Shown: positions 37,205 to 48,429 of the stretch, one piece after another
Layout of the letters: every line of letters starts with the position of its first letter
Position numbering within the stretch: position 1 is the stretch's first letter
The notes under the pieces: generated by a model
The model's database searches: none
Told to the model about the DNA's origin: nothing
Seen by the model: the letters and a program-made list of their open reading frames with translations, nothing else
Assembly: GCF_016086655.4 (NCBI RefSeq)
Contig: NC_052144.2
Coordinates: forward strand, 32,705,896 to 32,769,895
From: Lepeophtheirus salmonis
Taxonomy: Eukaryota > Arthropoda > Copepoda > Siphonostomatoida > Caligidae
Reading direction: 5' to 3'
DNA: 64,000 nucleotides
Program-made: the position numbers and the translations under genes

Positions 37205-38280
37205 GCTTTAAATCGTCAGGGTTTACATTGTTATTTTTTGGTGAATACTAATTGGAAATTACTGTCCGGTAGAGATACATTTCAGAACTGTATGACAAGA
37301 TCTGCTCCGAACCCAGAACTTTTCAAATGTTCATCTATAGGAGTAGTTATTACCTTGCTAAGCAACGAAATTAGTGAAAAGACCATCAATAAAGGTTTAA
37401 AGTCATCTTGTCCAACTTATTCTACCAAAAATGAAATAATTATGAAAATTGAGTATTTATGTCCAATATATTGGACAGAAAATACTGAACGCACTTATAA
37501 AATCCAACTTATTGCACATATCGAAAAATTACTTCTAAGTTATAGAGTCCAATATGCTGGACAATAAATTGAATTTTTTTTTTTGGTGAATAAATATATT
37601 TTATTCAGAAGTATTATTACATTATATCATAGACGATATATTGATGAACCTTCAGAGACAATACTTAGTTTAGTGGTTCCGGATCACTCTTTCAATGTTC
37701 TAAGATTTAGTAGATAAAAATATAACTCCTTTTCAACTTCAAATGGTATTTCTTCAATTAGTCCAAGATCATAATTCTTCAAAAAAAACATTTTTATAGT
37801 CCTCTCCGAAAATTGGATTTCTTTCTACCCTTTGCTTTAGTTTAGATAAATCTATGTTTAAATCTGGTTCTTTTTCAAGGTAAATCATTTTATTTTATTG
37901 GTAATGATGTCTTCTGTCGTTGAACCTTTTTACAGTTAAAATAGAGTATTATTTAGTGCTTTTTTCACTGAAAGAATGTTTTTTTCTTGTTCCTAAACCA
38001 CCTTCTTCCATTTCCAAAATGGACACATTACTGAAGCACCTTTAGTTATATATATTTCTGACACAACACGTTATCTTGCATAAGTATGTTTCAAAATTGA
38101 AATTGACTTTTCATTATTGTCTTCTTTTATGGAGAAACCCAAAATTATTTTTAATGCAGGACTCTTCAAACATGATTTAAGGCATATTTATTTAGTGATT
38201 GCATTAATTTCATGATCATAAACAATTGACATAAAAGTTTCAATCCTTCCACTGAACTCGTCACATTTTTTCCACAATGC
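37205..38280. other. Unrecognised degenerate coding-like stretch
   Basis: A + frame is open at 37238-37567 (109 aa; twice contains a C-P-x-Y pattern: SSCPTYSTKN, YLCPIYWTEN). From 37700 to 38270 both strands show broken frames of near-coding composition. It stops just before a mariner-type end at 38308. No family recognised. Confidence 0.25.
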
Positions 38281-38307
38281 CAGTATAACTATTGTTGGTA
38301 CCTTATA

Positions 38308-38450
38308 TACTGGGTGTAGAAAAAGTACTGAGACCTGCTGTGAAGGATTATGAAAAAGGACTACGTTGGCAATGTGTGCAATGGTTCCGATGGCGGTTGG
38401 AAGCTTTCATTGAAGCTGATGATGGCCAGATTCATAATCAATGTGCATTG
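38308..38450 (+). mobile_element. Mariner/Tc1 scrap: terminal repeat joined to transposase C-terminus
   Basis: TACTGGGTGTAGAAAAAGTA at 38308 (continuing CTGAGACC), preceded by TA, looks like a mariner-type end. About 20 nt later the + frame reads RWQCVQWFRWRLEAFIEADD then GQIHN, resembling the C-terminal W..fr.RLEaxIxAxGgxIe block of Tc1/mariner transposases, with a stop soon after. The catalytic middle is missing, so it is an internal-deletion relic. Confidence 0.42.
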
Positions 38451-38519
38451 TTATAGTGAAAAATATTATAAAATAAAAAATTTCTATGTACAACATTATC
38501 TTGATCAATCATAAGTATT

Positions 38520-39190
38520 TTAATGGCATTAAGATTACAGGACATTTTTTGAAATGTTGCTTCAGGCAAAAAAAAAATATTTTCATTACAAAATAAAAAT
38601 TAAAAGAAATTAATTTTCCATTTAGATTTTTACAGACTACTTTTAGTAAGAGTTCTATGTCTTTCTCTTTATAAATGATAAGGGTCTACGGATGAAACGT
38701 TGATTAATTTGTATGAAATTTTATATTTCTTCATTTTTTATAAAGAAAAATATTTTTAAACTATTTACCTCAAACATTTGGAATAAAAAAATTGAAATAA
38801 CAAGTGAAATGAGTACTTCCATACATAATATTTACTTTATAGAGAGTTAAAAATAGTTAACTATAAAAAAAATTGTGATACTGTTTTGCATAGGGTTGTA
38901 TTGCAATAACGTAGTAAGAAAATACTTTTATAATTTGATTTATAGTCACACTAACTTCGCAAAAAAACAAACCCAACGCATTATGATAAAAAGTTTTAGT
39001 CATAATTTATTGATGTTAAAGGTTCACTGGAAAAAGTGACTATATATTTGTTAGATTTTTTTCTACTTTACTTTTTTCTTGTAATGTTTTTTACTCATTT
39101 TGATTAACTTTATTCAAAAATGCAGTTCCTTTATCCAATATACCTCTTTCTCTCTTCTTCCTATTTCCTCTACAACAAATTTAAACAGAG
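38520..39190. repeat. Dispersed repeat R1, third, partial copy
   Basis: Shares ACAGACTACTTTTAGTAAGAGTTCTAT, ATGATAAGGGTCTAC, AACGTTGATTAAT and TTTTGATTAACTTTAT with copies one and two. Its right end runs into a different repeat at about 39200. Confidence 0.6.
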
Positions 39191-39199
39191 GTTATGTTT

Positions 39200-39435
39200 T
39201 TATCTTTGTTGGTTTGTTAGTCACCAGAATTAAGGCAAAAGTTACAAATCAAACTTGGTACAAAGATTATATAGTCACATTAAAAGGCCATTTAATTTAT
39301 TAAAGGTCAAAGTAAAAGGTCAAGGTCACACAAAAAACGTAAAAGAATAACCATAACCATAACTTTGGAACAAATTGAGATAAATACCTCAATTAGGCGG
39401 AGGTAATGTGCTCTATAGAGAACTAATTCTAGTAA
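39200..39435. repeat. Widespread AAGGTCAAGGTCAC-type repeat, copy 1
   Basis: AAACTTGGTACAAAGATTAT, AGTCACATTAAAAGGCCATT and GGTCAAAGTAAAAGGTCAAGGTCACAC, then GGCGGAGGTAATGTGCTCTA, match 55390-55520 in layout. I recall similar sequences from several invertebrate genomes; that could not be checked here. Confidence 0.6.
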
Positions 39436-39850
39436 TATATTTTATCATTATTAGTTAATACGTATTTATACGCATGTACGGTTTGAAGGCGCCTACCCAC
39501 CTTTTTAGTGTATACCGCCAGTAGTACTTCAAACTCTTCAACCTTGTTGAGATGATATTTCTTGACGTGTCGGCTCAGATTTCTCCTCGAACTGATGTTG
39601 GTGGATATCATTGAGGCTTTGATGCCAGTATGACAGTTTTGGAACGTGTACATCATAGTTGTTCTTCCTCTCTTGCTCTCGACGGCCTCCTTCAGCAAAA
39701 AAAAAAAATGGTTGAGATAGGGCCAGGGGTCCCCAATCCGCTCATTTGTATTGTTGTTGTCTTCATCGCTAGTGAAATGCATATGACGAGTGTGAGGTCT
39801 TTTACTGTTGCTACTCTCAGAGGTTAGGGTGGACTGAGTGATATCGTCTC
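39430..39850 (-). pseudogene. BED zinc-finger-like fragment
   Basis: The minus frame is open from about 39850 to 39429. It has a Ser/Asn/Asp-rich leader (SDEDNNNTNERIGD), then WPYLNHFFF and, 35 residues on, SSRRNLSRHVKKYHLNKVEEF. W-x-[YF]-F ... S.xNLxxHxxxxH is the frame of a BED finger as in hAT transposases. The expected CxxC pair is reduced to a single Cys (FQNCH), so metal binding is doubtful. It is likely a decayed transposase or derived gene start. Confidence 0.42.
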
Positions 39851-40199
39851 ATTGAGGCCAGAACCGGACGAGGTGCGGGGTAACTTCATATTCTTAGCGG
39901 ATTTTGGTCCTTTTTAAACACTTCTGAAAGGCGTGGAAGTAAATGAAAAGAGATACAATAAAACAATGAGATCAAATAAAAATAGGGAAGGGGTCATGTG
40001 CAAAAATATAAAACCTTAAAATTTTCCCAACTTTTGTAATGCTGCTTTGTTTTAGAAGGGTTTTGGTAAAAATTAAAATTAAAATCGGTTACGACACCCC
40101 CTACCTCTCTTTTGCTCGAAAAAGAAAAACAGAGAATCCTAATTTTAGATGAGTTTCAAGGTTTTGACGGGTTCCGAGCTTTTGTCAAATTTTGCAAAA

Positions 40200-42180
40200 G
40201 CGAACCTTCGTAGATCCCTTCAAAACTTATTTCCCTAAAATAACAATATCTGCACCGACTGCCTGTGTTTAGAACACATTTTGTTCACGTTTAGTTTATG
40301 TGTTCATTTTTTGTTTGAGTATTTATTATCATACACTATTTTATTTTAATATTTATAAAATTATAAGACTCAATTAACAAATTCACATCGTCGTTTTTTT
40401 ATCTTGACAGATACATTTATTAATTTTTTTTTATTAACTTAGAAAAGTAATTAAAATTTAAATACCAATAATTAATAACAATACATAAGAATCGAAATCG
40501 CAAATTAAGCATAATATTTCTGATGCCGATTCCAATTCAAGGAAAAACAACCGATTTTCCAATTTCCAATTAATTGTCTGTAATTGCTTGCTCGAACTTC
40601 ATATAGTTATTAAGAAACTTACAATGACTTTCCTTCGTCAATATTTCAAGAAACTTAGATGTCAATTCAGAATGCAACTACTGAGAAATATGGGTACCTA
40701 TTATAAAGTATCGGAACAATGGGATAGAGTCCAATTAAACGAAGCGTATTGTTATTTTAAAAACGTTAATATTATATTAATTCAACTATAAAGCTACTAT
40801 TTACATAGTTTGTTCAAAATAGTCTCATAATTATTTGATTTTAAACTGAAAAACCTACACAAATAAGGATATTTTATTATTATAAAGTGATGATTATTTT
40901 TCTATACTTTCATAATACAATTTAAAAAAAGTGAAATATATTGTTAAAATTTCTTGTTGGTTGTGTTTGATAGTTATTGTATAATAAAGTTTTTTTTGAT
41001 GGTTTAATTTTTAATATTATTATATAAAACAATAAATTAATTACTACTTTCAATGCTCTCCATTTTTGCTAGGAAATCGATGAAAAGAAGCTTCTTATGC
41101 TCTTTAACATCTTTTCAAGCAACTTTTCTAATTTTACAAGATAGAATTATTCATGTAGATGACATCTATTTTTTAATAAAAAATACTGTTATAAAATTTA
41201 CTATAAAATGAATTTAGAAGATTTATACGGATAATGATAGTTAGTTATTATTATGTTATACTATCAATATTTAAATCCCAAATATTCAAATGTCAGACTT
41301 GTAGCTCACTCCCTGTTTAAAAATTCAAATACAACTATTTATTCATGTCATTATTCAATGTATTTATGAAGGACCACTAAAGAGTTAACTTATTTTTCCA
41401 TTAATAGAAAAAGGTGAGCTTCTGTGATTTTGTTGACTTATAAAATTTCCACTCATCCATATATCTAGTAATTCATGTATAATAGTAATGCTCTAAACAA
41501 AGATATAGAAAGAGTTGATCTTATGCAGAAGAAACTGCTGTTTACAGTTTATCCATCGAATCTTAAGTCATTCACACGTTTTTCTTACATAATTTGCGTT
41601 GATACCATTAATAATTTAGTTCTTCTTAATTGCAAAATTGTTATTCAATATTATGAAGTGCACCATAAATAATTTCCATTGTCTTTGTTGAGACAAACAA
41701 AATTATAAAAACGTTATTGAAATTTTCATTCATGTCACATATTTACTCGATTTTCATATGAACATAAATGAAATAAATTAATTTGATAGTTTGTAATCTT
41801 CCTTTACGTATGTTAAAATAAAAAAATTGTTATCATATAATGCCACTAATGCATGTATTTAAAAAAAAAATTAAATGTATTTATTCAAAGGCACTTTTCA
41901 TTGTACTTACAAGTCCAATGTAAGTTATTTTTCCAATAAAGAAAATATAATTTATTTAAAATATAAAATTAATTAACAATATTCTATTTTAAAATTATTT
42001 AATATTTATAAAATAGCTTTTATAAGGTAAATTAATTGATAAATATTATTTGATCACTAATGTAATTTATGTAAAAATATATGGAGTTACGATGAGGATT
42101 CGAGACTTTGAGCATGCCATCTTTATAATTATAGTCCAGAAGATGTTCAAAGTTGAACAACACAGTAAATAGTAGTCATT
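40200..42180. other. No recognisable gene
   Basis: Short frames at 40588-40791 and 41475-41672 lack motifs. A+T-rich spacer. Confidence 0.4.
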
Positions 42181-42418
42181 AATACTATTAATAAAATTGG
42201 AATAAAATACAAATATTGATAAAATAATTATATAGTATCTAATTAAAACATTACTGTAAAAAAGAAAAAGAAAAACAGCAATGATTCACCGAATGCATAA
42301 CATACAATTTTTTTTTGGACCGTGAAAATAATTCATAATTGAAACGAAAAAATAATTAATCAACATTTAATAATTGCACACACTAATATCATAGATAATT
42401 ATCAATACTTTTTAATAG

Positions 42419-42488
42419 TATAAATACACCAAATAGGTATTAATTCACGATCAGTTTTAAATCATTAGTTCATTCAACATATTACAAC
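42419..42488 (+). promoter_or_regulatory. Core promoter and 5' UTR of copy E
   Basis: TATAAATA at 42419-42426 and TCAGT at 42451-42455, 34 nt apart. An upstream block at 42238-42350 matches copy A closely (CGAATG-ATAA-ATAC, poly-T, GGAC-GTGAA-ATAAT, AATTGAAAC) and is a candidate shared control region. Confidence 0.78.
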
Positions 42489-42994
42489 ATGAAGGTAATT
42501 TGATTGAATGCTTCCCGATCATATTTAATTATAACATTTTTTTTATTCAGATTTTAATGATCCTCGGATTTCTTTTGGGGTCCTCCTTTGGAAGTCAATA
42601 CCAACATCCTTTACATTCATACCCTAGTCCCTCTTTCCCTTATCATCTCACACATCCATCACAGTTCTATGCTTCACGACAACAATTTCTGCATTCTGAT
42701 AGTCATCCAGTCCCATATCCATTCCCTATTCAAACTTCTACTCCAGGGCCTATCGTTGTGGTAACCCCCGTTCCAGTCTTTCTTTCTCCGAATTCCATAT
42801 TCAACTCTCAGAGGGATACTTTTAGTAGCAATAGCAACACTGGAACTAATTTCAACAATGGACAATTTGGTAACAACTTCTTGAATGGAAAAATCCAGTC
42901 TACTAGCTCTACTAGTTCACCCTCAAGATTTGACAATCCTTTTTCAAACCAATCCCCCAATAATAAAATAATATCATCATATTCTAGCAACTAA
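42489..42994 (+). CDS. Family copy E: intact secreted family member
   Basis: ATG AAG at 42489-42494, intron 42495-42550 (56 nt, phase 0), exon 2 at 42551-42994; 149 residues. The signal peptide MKILMILGFLLGSSFG is likely cut before SQYQHP. It has the Pro/His/Ser-rich half, the core STPGPIVVVTPVPVFLSPNS, the Asn/Gly block TNFNNGQFGNNFLNG and the complete Ser/Asn tail ending KIISSYSSN. It has no cysteine and no damage. The intron is open in the exon 2 frame for 17 codons from a TTG at 42500, so a naive ORF caller would add a false N-terminus; the spliced MK start is supported by all relatives. Function unknown. Confidence 0.88.
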
Positions 42995-43106
42995 AGCTAT
43001 AAGAACATACTTTTCCATATTATTGCAGTTTCATTATGTGAAAGGCTTTTACTTATTTTACTCTATTAATTTATGTATGTGATGTACTTTGTAAATGTAT
43101 CCTGAT

Positions 43107-43112
43107 AATAAA
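43107..43112 (+). terminator. Poly(A) signal of copy E
   Basis: AATAAA in the conserved block GATAATAAATAGTTATGTGAC, 113 nt past the stop codon. Confidence 0.63.
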
Positions 43113-43619
43113 TAGTTATGTGACAGAAACAAGCTCAAAATATTTATCCAATTATTTATTATTTTTGCAATTCAACTCATTTTTCGATGGAAAATAAATA
43201 TGACTTATATCTGTGGAGTGATATTAAACATATGCACCTAGAGTAACTACTTTTTCCTTTATTGACATACTAATATTAATAGAAAGTTCATTAATTTTGA
43301 AATAGTGTTTATAGCTTTATTACCTTAAGGATTTTGCACATCGTAAATATAAATTGATTTTTCTTCTTCGGTACATTGGTATGCATTAATATATTAAAGA
43401 TTAATATAATCTTCATTATTTTTTTTTGTTTGAAATAATCTTTTCTTAAATAATTTATATTTAGTGAAGAAAAAAATATTTTTTTTATTCAGTATAATTT
43501 TATAAGTTAACAAGTAGTGTACTAGGCATTGCCTGGAGTAGTAATAATATGATTTGATGAGCCAAGGAGTACTTTTCGGTCGTTGTTGCCCGATAGAAAT
43601 AAGTGTATTACTCTGAAGG

Positions 43620-44620
43620 AATGATTGAAGCTTTTAGTAAACAATCTAATCTGATTATTTTCCTGACATGGCTAGAAGTGGTATAGATCTGGTATTAGAA
43701 GGATAATGAAGATCTCCCTTTTTCAAGATAGGAACTACATTGACCATTTTCCAATAATTTGGTACGTAATTATCTTCGAAAAAAGAAAGATTAAAGGGAA
43801 GACAACAATCACTATTTGCAATTCTCGTCAGGAAGAAGGTTTTGAATTTTGTCTGTTTCAGATATTTTCAATTACACTACAGATTTTTTCAGTTGAGAAT
43901 AAACATTTGGATTGGGGTGGGAACCAGGAATCGTAAAAATAGAACCCACATTTATTTGTTTCAAATTGAGTTGATAGACGAATGCCAAATATTTGTTATA
44001 GCAAAAAGCTATGCCAACATCATCTAGGACGAGTAGACTTTCATTATTTTGTATCCACCAATTCCATTATTACAATAAACACCTCTTTTCTTCATGATAT
44101 ATGACTACAGAGGACTCATATTAGGGTAAGAAATATTTAATAGTAGCTGTATCTCATGTTTGATCTTATTTTGTCAAAAAAAGTTGCATAAAATTCTTTT
44201 GACATTTTTGCTAGCTAAGGAGATTATCTCGTCATGGAAATTGTATTAAATGATTCAATTATGTCATTCAATTTCCCTATCCTTTTCATTATGTTTAATC
44301 TAATACTCTCACCAAGGGATATAGCTACTTATAAGCTCAGAGCACGTATTTCTTATTAATGTCCAGGCAGTTTCAGCTTTGTTTGAATGGTGGGAAGAGA
44401 TAAGATGGCCGACCCAGTCAATTGTATGAAACATTTTATTCATTGAGAGTTAGTTGTCCATAGTTTAATGGAAATATCCTATAGAGCTTCTTTTTTTTTT
44501 AAATATGAAGGATAGGTTTTGTGGTTGAAATTAAGAATAGATAATGATCGGATATAGTAAATCCATTCAGAAATTGAGTTTTAGTAGAATTGGAGGAGGA
44601 GAGAACCCGATTCAGAGTTG
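43620..44620 (-). mobile_element. LINE relic: endonuclease end and reverse-transcriptase start
   Basis: Minus strand: at 44540-44565 TISDHYLF, like the catalytic SDH motif at the end of an APE-type endonuclease. Then about 800 nt of broken frames, then at 43755-43665 VPNYWKMVNVVPILKKGDL and RSIPLLAMSGK, the P..WK.a.vvPI.KKGd...yRPISLL...GK block that opens non-LTR reverse transcriptases. Order and spacing are right for a Jockey/CR1-like element. Stops throughout; the catalytic RT core is absent. Confidence 0.62.
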
Positions 44621-44959
44621 TATCAGTACTCAGCAGACTATTTATTCATTTTATTTTGTCTCTCTGTTAAAGAAGAGATAGACGATTAAAAAAATGTAAT
44701 ACAATTTATATAACCTAAATATATTCATTATAAGTTATAATATTTATTTAACGTAGATAATTTGTCAGTAACTATTTCAATTTTAGCTTGTAGTAAAGAG
44801 ATAGCCCTAAAAACTATGGACGCGCTCTCCATGATTGCGTCCAATATTATCTGTTTTATGTGAGAAATAATAGAATTGCGCTTATTATGATACATAAAAG
44901 TCCTGATGGGACTCATAGCAGAATAGCGGATCCACATTAGAATAATTATTGTCAATGCC

Positions 44960-46930
44960 CTTCGCCCACTCTTCCCTTCTCACAAATGATTGTAGCTGGT
45001 CTCCTACAAGACTTTCTTCAAATTTTCATGGTTTCTATGTCTTTTTTTTTTTTTACTTTCCCAGTATATACACGATTTTCATCACTAAATATTATATTTA
45101 GAGTAGGATTTCCACATACTATTTTTAGTCAATTATGATACTCACAATAATCATAAAATGTTTTCGTGAAAGAGCGTACCTTGACAGTATAAAAAATGAG
45201 GAGATCTAATTGGTTTGAGAGTAATAAACACCCAATAAGAATTAAATCCTAACTACAGGGATTTATACGTCTTAACGCAGCAAAAGAAAAAATAAACTGT
45301 AAACAATTCGTAACAATTATTTTTATACTTTTCGAACAATTGGCTATCTATTACCAACTCTGTATGTAAATAACTTTTAAAAAAATCCTCTTTAGTTTTT
45401 TTACAAAATTTTAGAATATGAACTCACATGTATATAATATTATTTAGTAAAAAGTATTGTATTTGTTAACTGATTTGTTTGATTACAAGCGTCAAGTAAA
45501 TATATATATTAGTATACTACTAGCATATCTGTTTTAATTTTGAGATGGCTAAACATCTCAGGTTAGTACCAAAGGGTTAGTTTATCCTTCCTTCTTACCA
45601 TACTTGATTACTCAATATTTGGATACATTTTATATGTTCACAATTTTCATAAATATATTGAATCTTCCTGTAAGGGTTCTTTTTACCTTGGGGGGTCACC
45701 TTATGCATTTTTTTTTCAACAACAAGGTCTTCATTTTTATATTTATATAAACATACAAATGAAAAAAAATGAATACGTATAAGGAAAATTGCGTTTATAA
45801 AAACATAATTTAACATTATTTCCTTATATAGACCAACAAATAAAAAAACAATCATATTCATACATACACATAGAATATAAAACTGACTAAGAAATGTATA
45901 AAAAGTATAAGACATGAAAAAGTAAAGCGATCAAATCAATATAAAAGCAAAAAAACAATCATTCTATACTAAGTATCTTACAACCCAACATAAATTTTTA
46001 TTGTTATGTTTTCTCAACTATCTTATGATAAAATTTAAAGTTTTGCAATGTCTTGCAGAGATTGATGGATAAGTTGTCACTAAATTTGTGGTGAAATAGC
46101 AGTTTTATCCCTGCAACTGAGGCATGATGATGGAAAACATTGAATATCTTGCTGCTGCTGAGATAATTATTCTTCAAATACTGATTCGCTCGATAAGTTT
46201 TTCTTCAGTTAATGTATGTGCCGCATAAGCTTTGACACTACTGATGGCGACACACAATGCCTTTTCTTTTTTAGTATTATTTAACTGACTAGATGTAATG
46301 CCGAATAACATTGTATCTTTTAAAAAGTTGGACTACATTTCCTCAAATTCGACCCTAAAAACTTATTGACTATCCACAAAGAGGGACAGTAAAAAAAGGC
46401 GTTCAGTGTATTATTAAACATTTTCCCATAGTCTCTGCATGGCTTAATATAGCTTATTATATCATTCGATATCTATAACTGAGAGGTGAATTTTCTCCCG
46501 TCATGAATTCCTTTCATTGAACATAGTATTTTCTTCTCCCAAGATACTGGTATATCTAGCAATGATATATACTTTTTAAAAATGGATCCCAGTTCACAAT
46601 TTTTACAATATGATATCTGGAATGGAGAATAATATTAGTATATATTTTTTTGTTTTAATTATTATTTTTAGAGATGAAAAAATTGAATTTTTATTTATTT
46701 AAATAATGAAATAATATTTGTCATTTGTTTTTGACCTACTAGTATTACTCACTGATATATTTATCATTTGAGTTGTAAAATAGATGTAAGGAATTAACAG
46801 GGTATTTACGCATAAAAAAATAGACATTACATGTAGTAATTATATCAAATTAATACCTCATGTAAATTTTTAATGTTAAATAATTAAGATAATCTTAAAC
46901 TTTATTTACTTTTTCAGTTTTTGATGTTTA
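44960..46930. other. No recognisable gene; possible decayed coding at 46060-46330
   Basis: The minus strand reads SVKAYAAHTLTEEKLIERIS (about 46255-46196) within an open stretch of about 45 codons, then stops. Unrecognised. Frames at 45595-45915 are A+T-driven. Confidence 0.25.
45541..45560. repeat. Hairpin TGAGATG-GCTAAA-CATCTCA
   Basis: Perfect 7-bp arms around the loop GCTAAA. The same loop with different arms recurs at 53108-53123. Confidence 0.6.
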
Positions 46931-47288
46931 CACCACTTTTTTACGCCAGTATTTTTTTTTTTTAACAGGCTTGTATTTTTCATTTATTTATTTTTTCTCC
47001 ATTTCAACCTTATACTGAAGTTTGTTCTTAAATGATACTTTTATTTTGTGTGTAGTATTAAATTAATACACCTATATGGATAATACCCGTAAAATATCAA
47101 ATTTAACATTGTGTTAAAAAACGTGTCGGTCTTCATCATACAACAAAAAGAAAAAAAGAAAAAAAACTGATGGGTTGTGTAGATAATTCATAATTGATGG
47201 AAAAAAAAGACGTCATGTAATACTAGTAATTAACACACATAATTCCTTTTAGCATAATTGTATTAGAAATTATGAATTAATGTTGAAG

Positions 47289-47358
47289 TATAAATATCCT
47301 GAATGTGCAAGCATTCATCATCAGTTTACAATCAATAGTTCACTTAATATATTATAAC
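47289..47358 (+). promoter_or_regulatory. Core promoter and 5' UTR of copy F
   Basis: TATAAATA at 47289-47296; TCAGT at 47321-47325; spacing 34 nt; 5' UTR about 36 nt. The 5' UTR (TTTACAATCAATAGTTCACT) is most like copy D. Confidence 0.78.
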
Positions 47359-47863
47359 ATGAAGGTAACTATAATCAATGACTTTGGATCATATTTCATT
47401 TTACCCTTTTTGTTTTCAGATTCTTATGATCCTCGGATTTCTTTTGGGTTCCTCCTTTGGAAGTCAATACCAACATCCTTTACATTCATACCCTAGTCCC
47501 GTTTTCCCTTATCATCTTACACCTCCATCACAGTTCTTTGCTTCACGACAACCATTTCTTCATTCTAATAGTCATCCAGTCCCTTATCCATTCCCTATTC
47601 AAACTTCTACTCCCGCGCCTATCGTTGTGGTAACCCCAGTTCCAGTCTTTCTTTCTCCGGATTCCATATTCAACTCCCACAGGGATATTTTTAGCAGTGA
47701 TAGCAACACTGGAACTAATTTCAACAAGGGACAATTTGGAAACAACTTCTTGAATGGAAAAGTCCAGTCTACAAGCTCTACTAGTTCACCCTCAAGATTT
47801 AACGATGATTCATCAAACCAATCCCCCAATAATAAAATAATATCTTCATATTCTAGCAACTAA
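47359..47863 (+). CDS. Family copy F: intact secreted family member, mosaic with neighbours
   Basis: ATG AAG at 47359-47364, intron 47365-47419 (55 nt, phase 0), exon 2 at 47420-47863; 149 residues. Signal peptide residues 1-16; Pro/His/Ser/Phe-rich 17-62; core STPAPIVVVTPVPVFLSPDS about 65-84; Asn/Gly block 99-115 (Asn to Lys change in FNKGQ); Ser/Asn tail 116-149 ending KIISSYSSN. No cysteine. Exon 2 is nearly the same as copy A over its first two thirds and as copy E at its end. The promoter-upstream region and the 3' UTR/flank instead match copy D. Function unknown; the secreted nature is well supported. Confidence 0.88.
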
Positions 47864-47968
47864 GGTTAAATAATATTGCTTTTCTGAATATTAGCAGTTT
47901 CATTATATGAAAGGCCTATAACATTTCTTATATTTTAATTTTCGAATGAGTATTTTTGGTTACCATGA

Positions 47969-47974
47969 AATAAA
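47969..47974 (+). terminator. Poly(A) signal of copy F
   Basis: AATAAA in ATGAAATAAAGTTTTG, aligned with that of copy D. Confidence 0.6.
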
Positions 47975-48199
47975 GTTTTGAAACAACTATTTGACATTCA
48001 TAGCTTTATAAATGTACATATGCATATCGTGAAGTTTTTAAATAATTTTTTACCATAAATATTTCATTTTAATTGTATTTCTTTAGTATTAAAAATATCA
48101 TTCAATATTTTAAACTAAGCCATTTTAGTTTTATTTTCAAATGTTGTAGTTATTTTATGTATACTAATTTGTCACATATATTGAATTATCCTAAAAACA

Positions 48200-48420
48200 T
48201 TTTATATTTCAATGCACCAAAACTAAAATAACAATAACAGTTATATATTTCAGCAGATACGTTATCTAATTATTTATTTGAGATGTGATAGTACTTTTCA
48301 AAAAAATTTAAAACTCAAGTTATTTGTTAATAGCGTTTGGTGTAAAAATTAAAGATTTCACAGTCAACCGACTGTCGGTCGATTTAAAACAAAATAATTT
48401 TTCCTTTGATTTTGGTAGAA
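48200..48420. repeat. 3' flank of copy F matching that of copy D
   Basis: Direct partner of 34140-34370, ending GTAGAAGGAT-AAAA. Confidence 0.65.
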
Positions 48421-48429
48421 GGATAAAAA

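Noticed and set aside
39724..39738. CAGGGGTCCCCAATC as a hAT terminal repeat
   Set aside because: It falls inside the BED-like open frame and has no partner end; chance resemblance is likely.
42500..42550. Extended N-terminus of copy E (and 47378-47419 for F)
   Set aside because: This is intron read-through; the GT...AG intron and MK exon are conserved in all copies, whereas the extensions differ.
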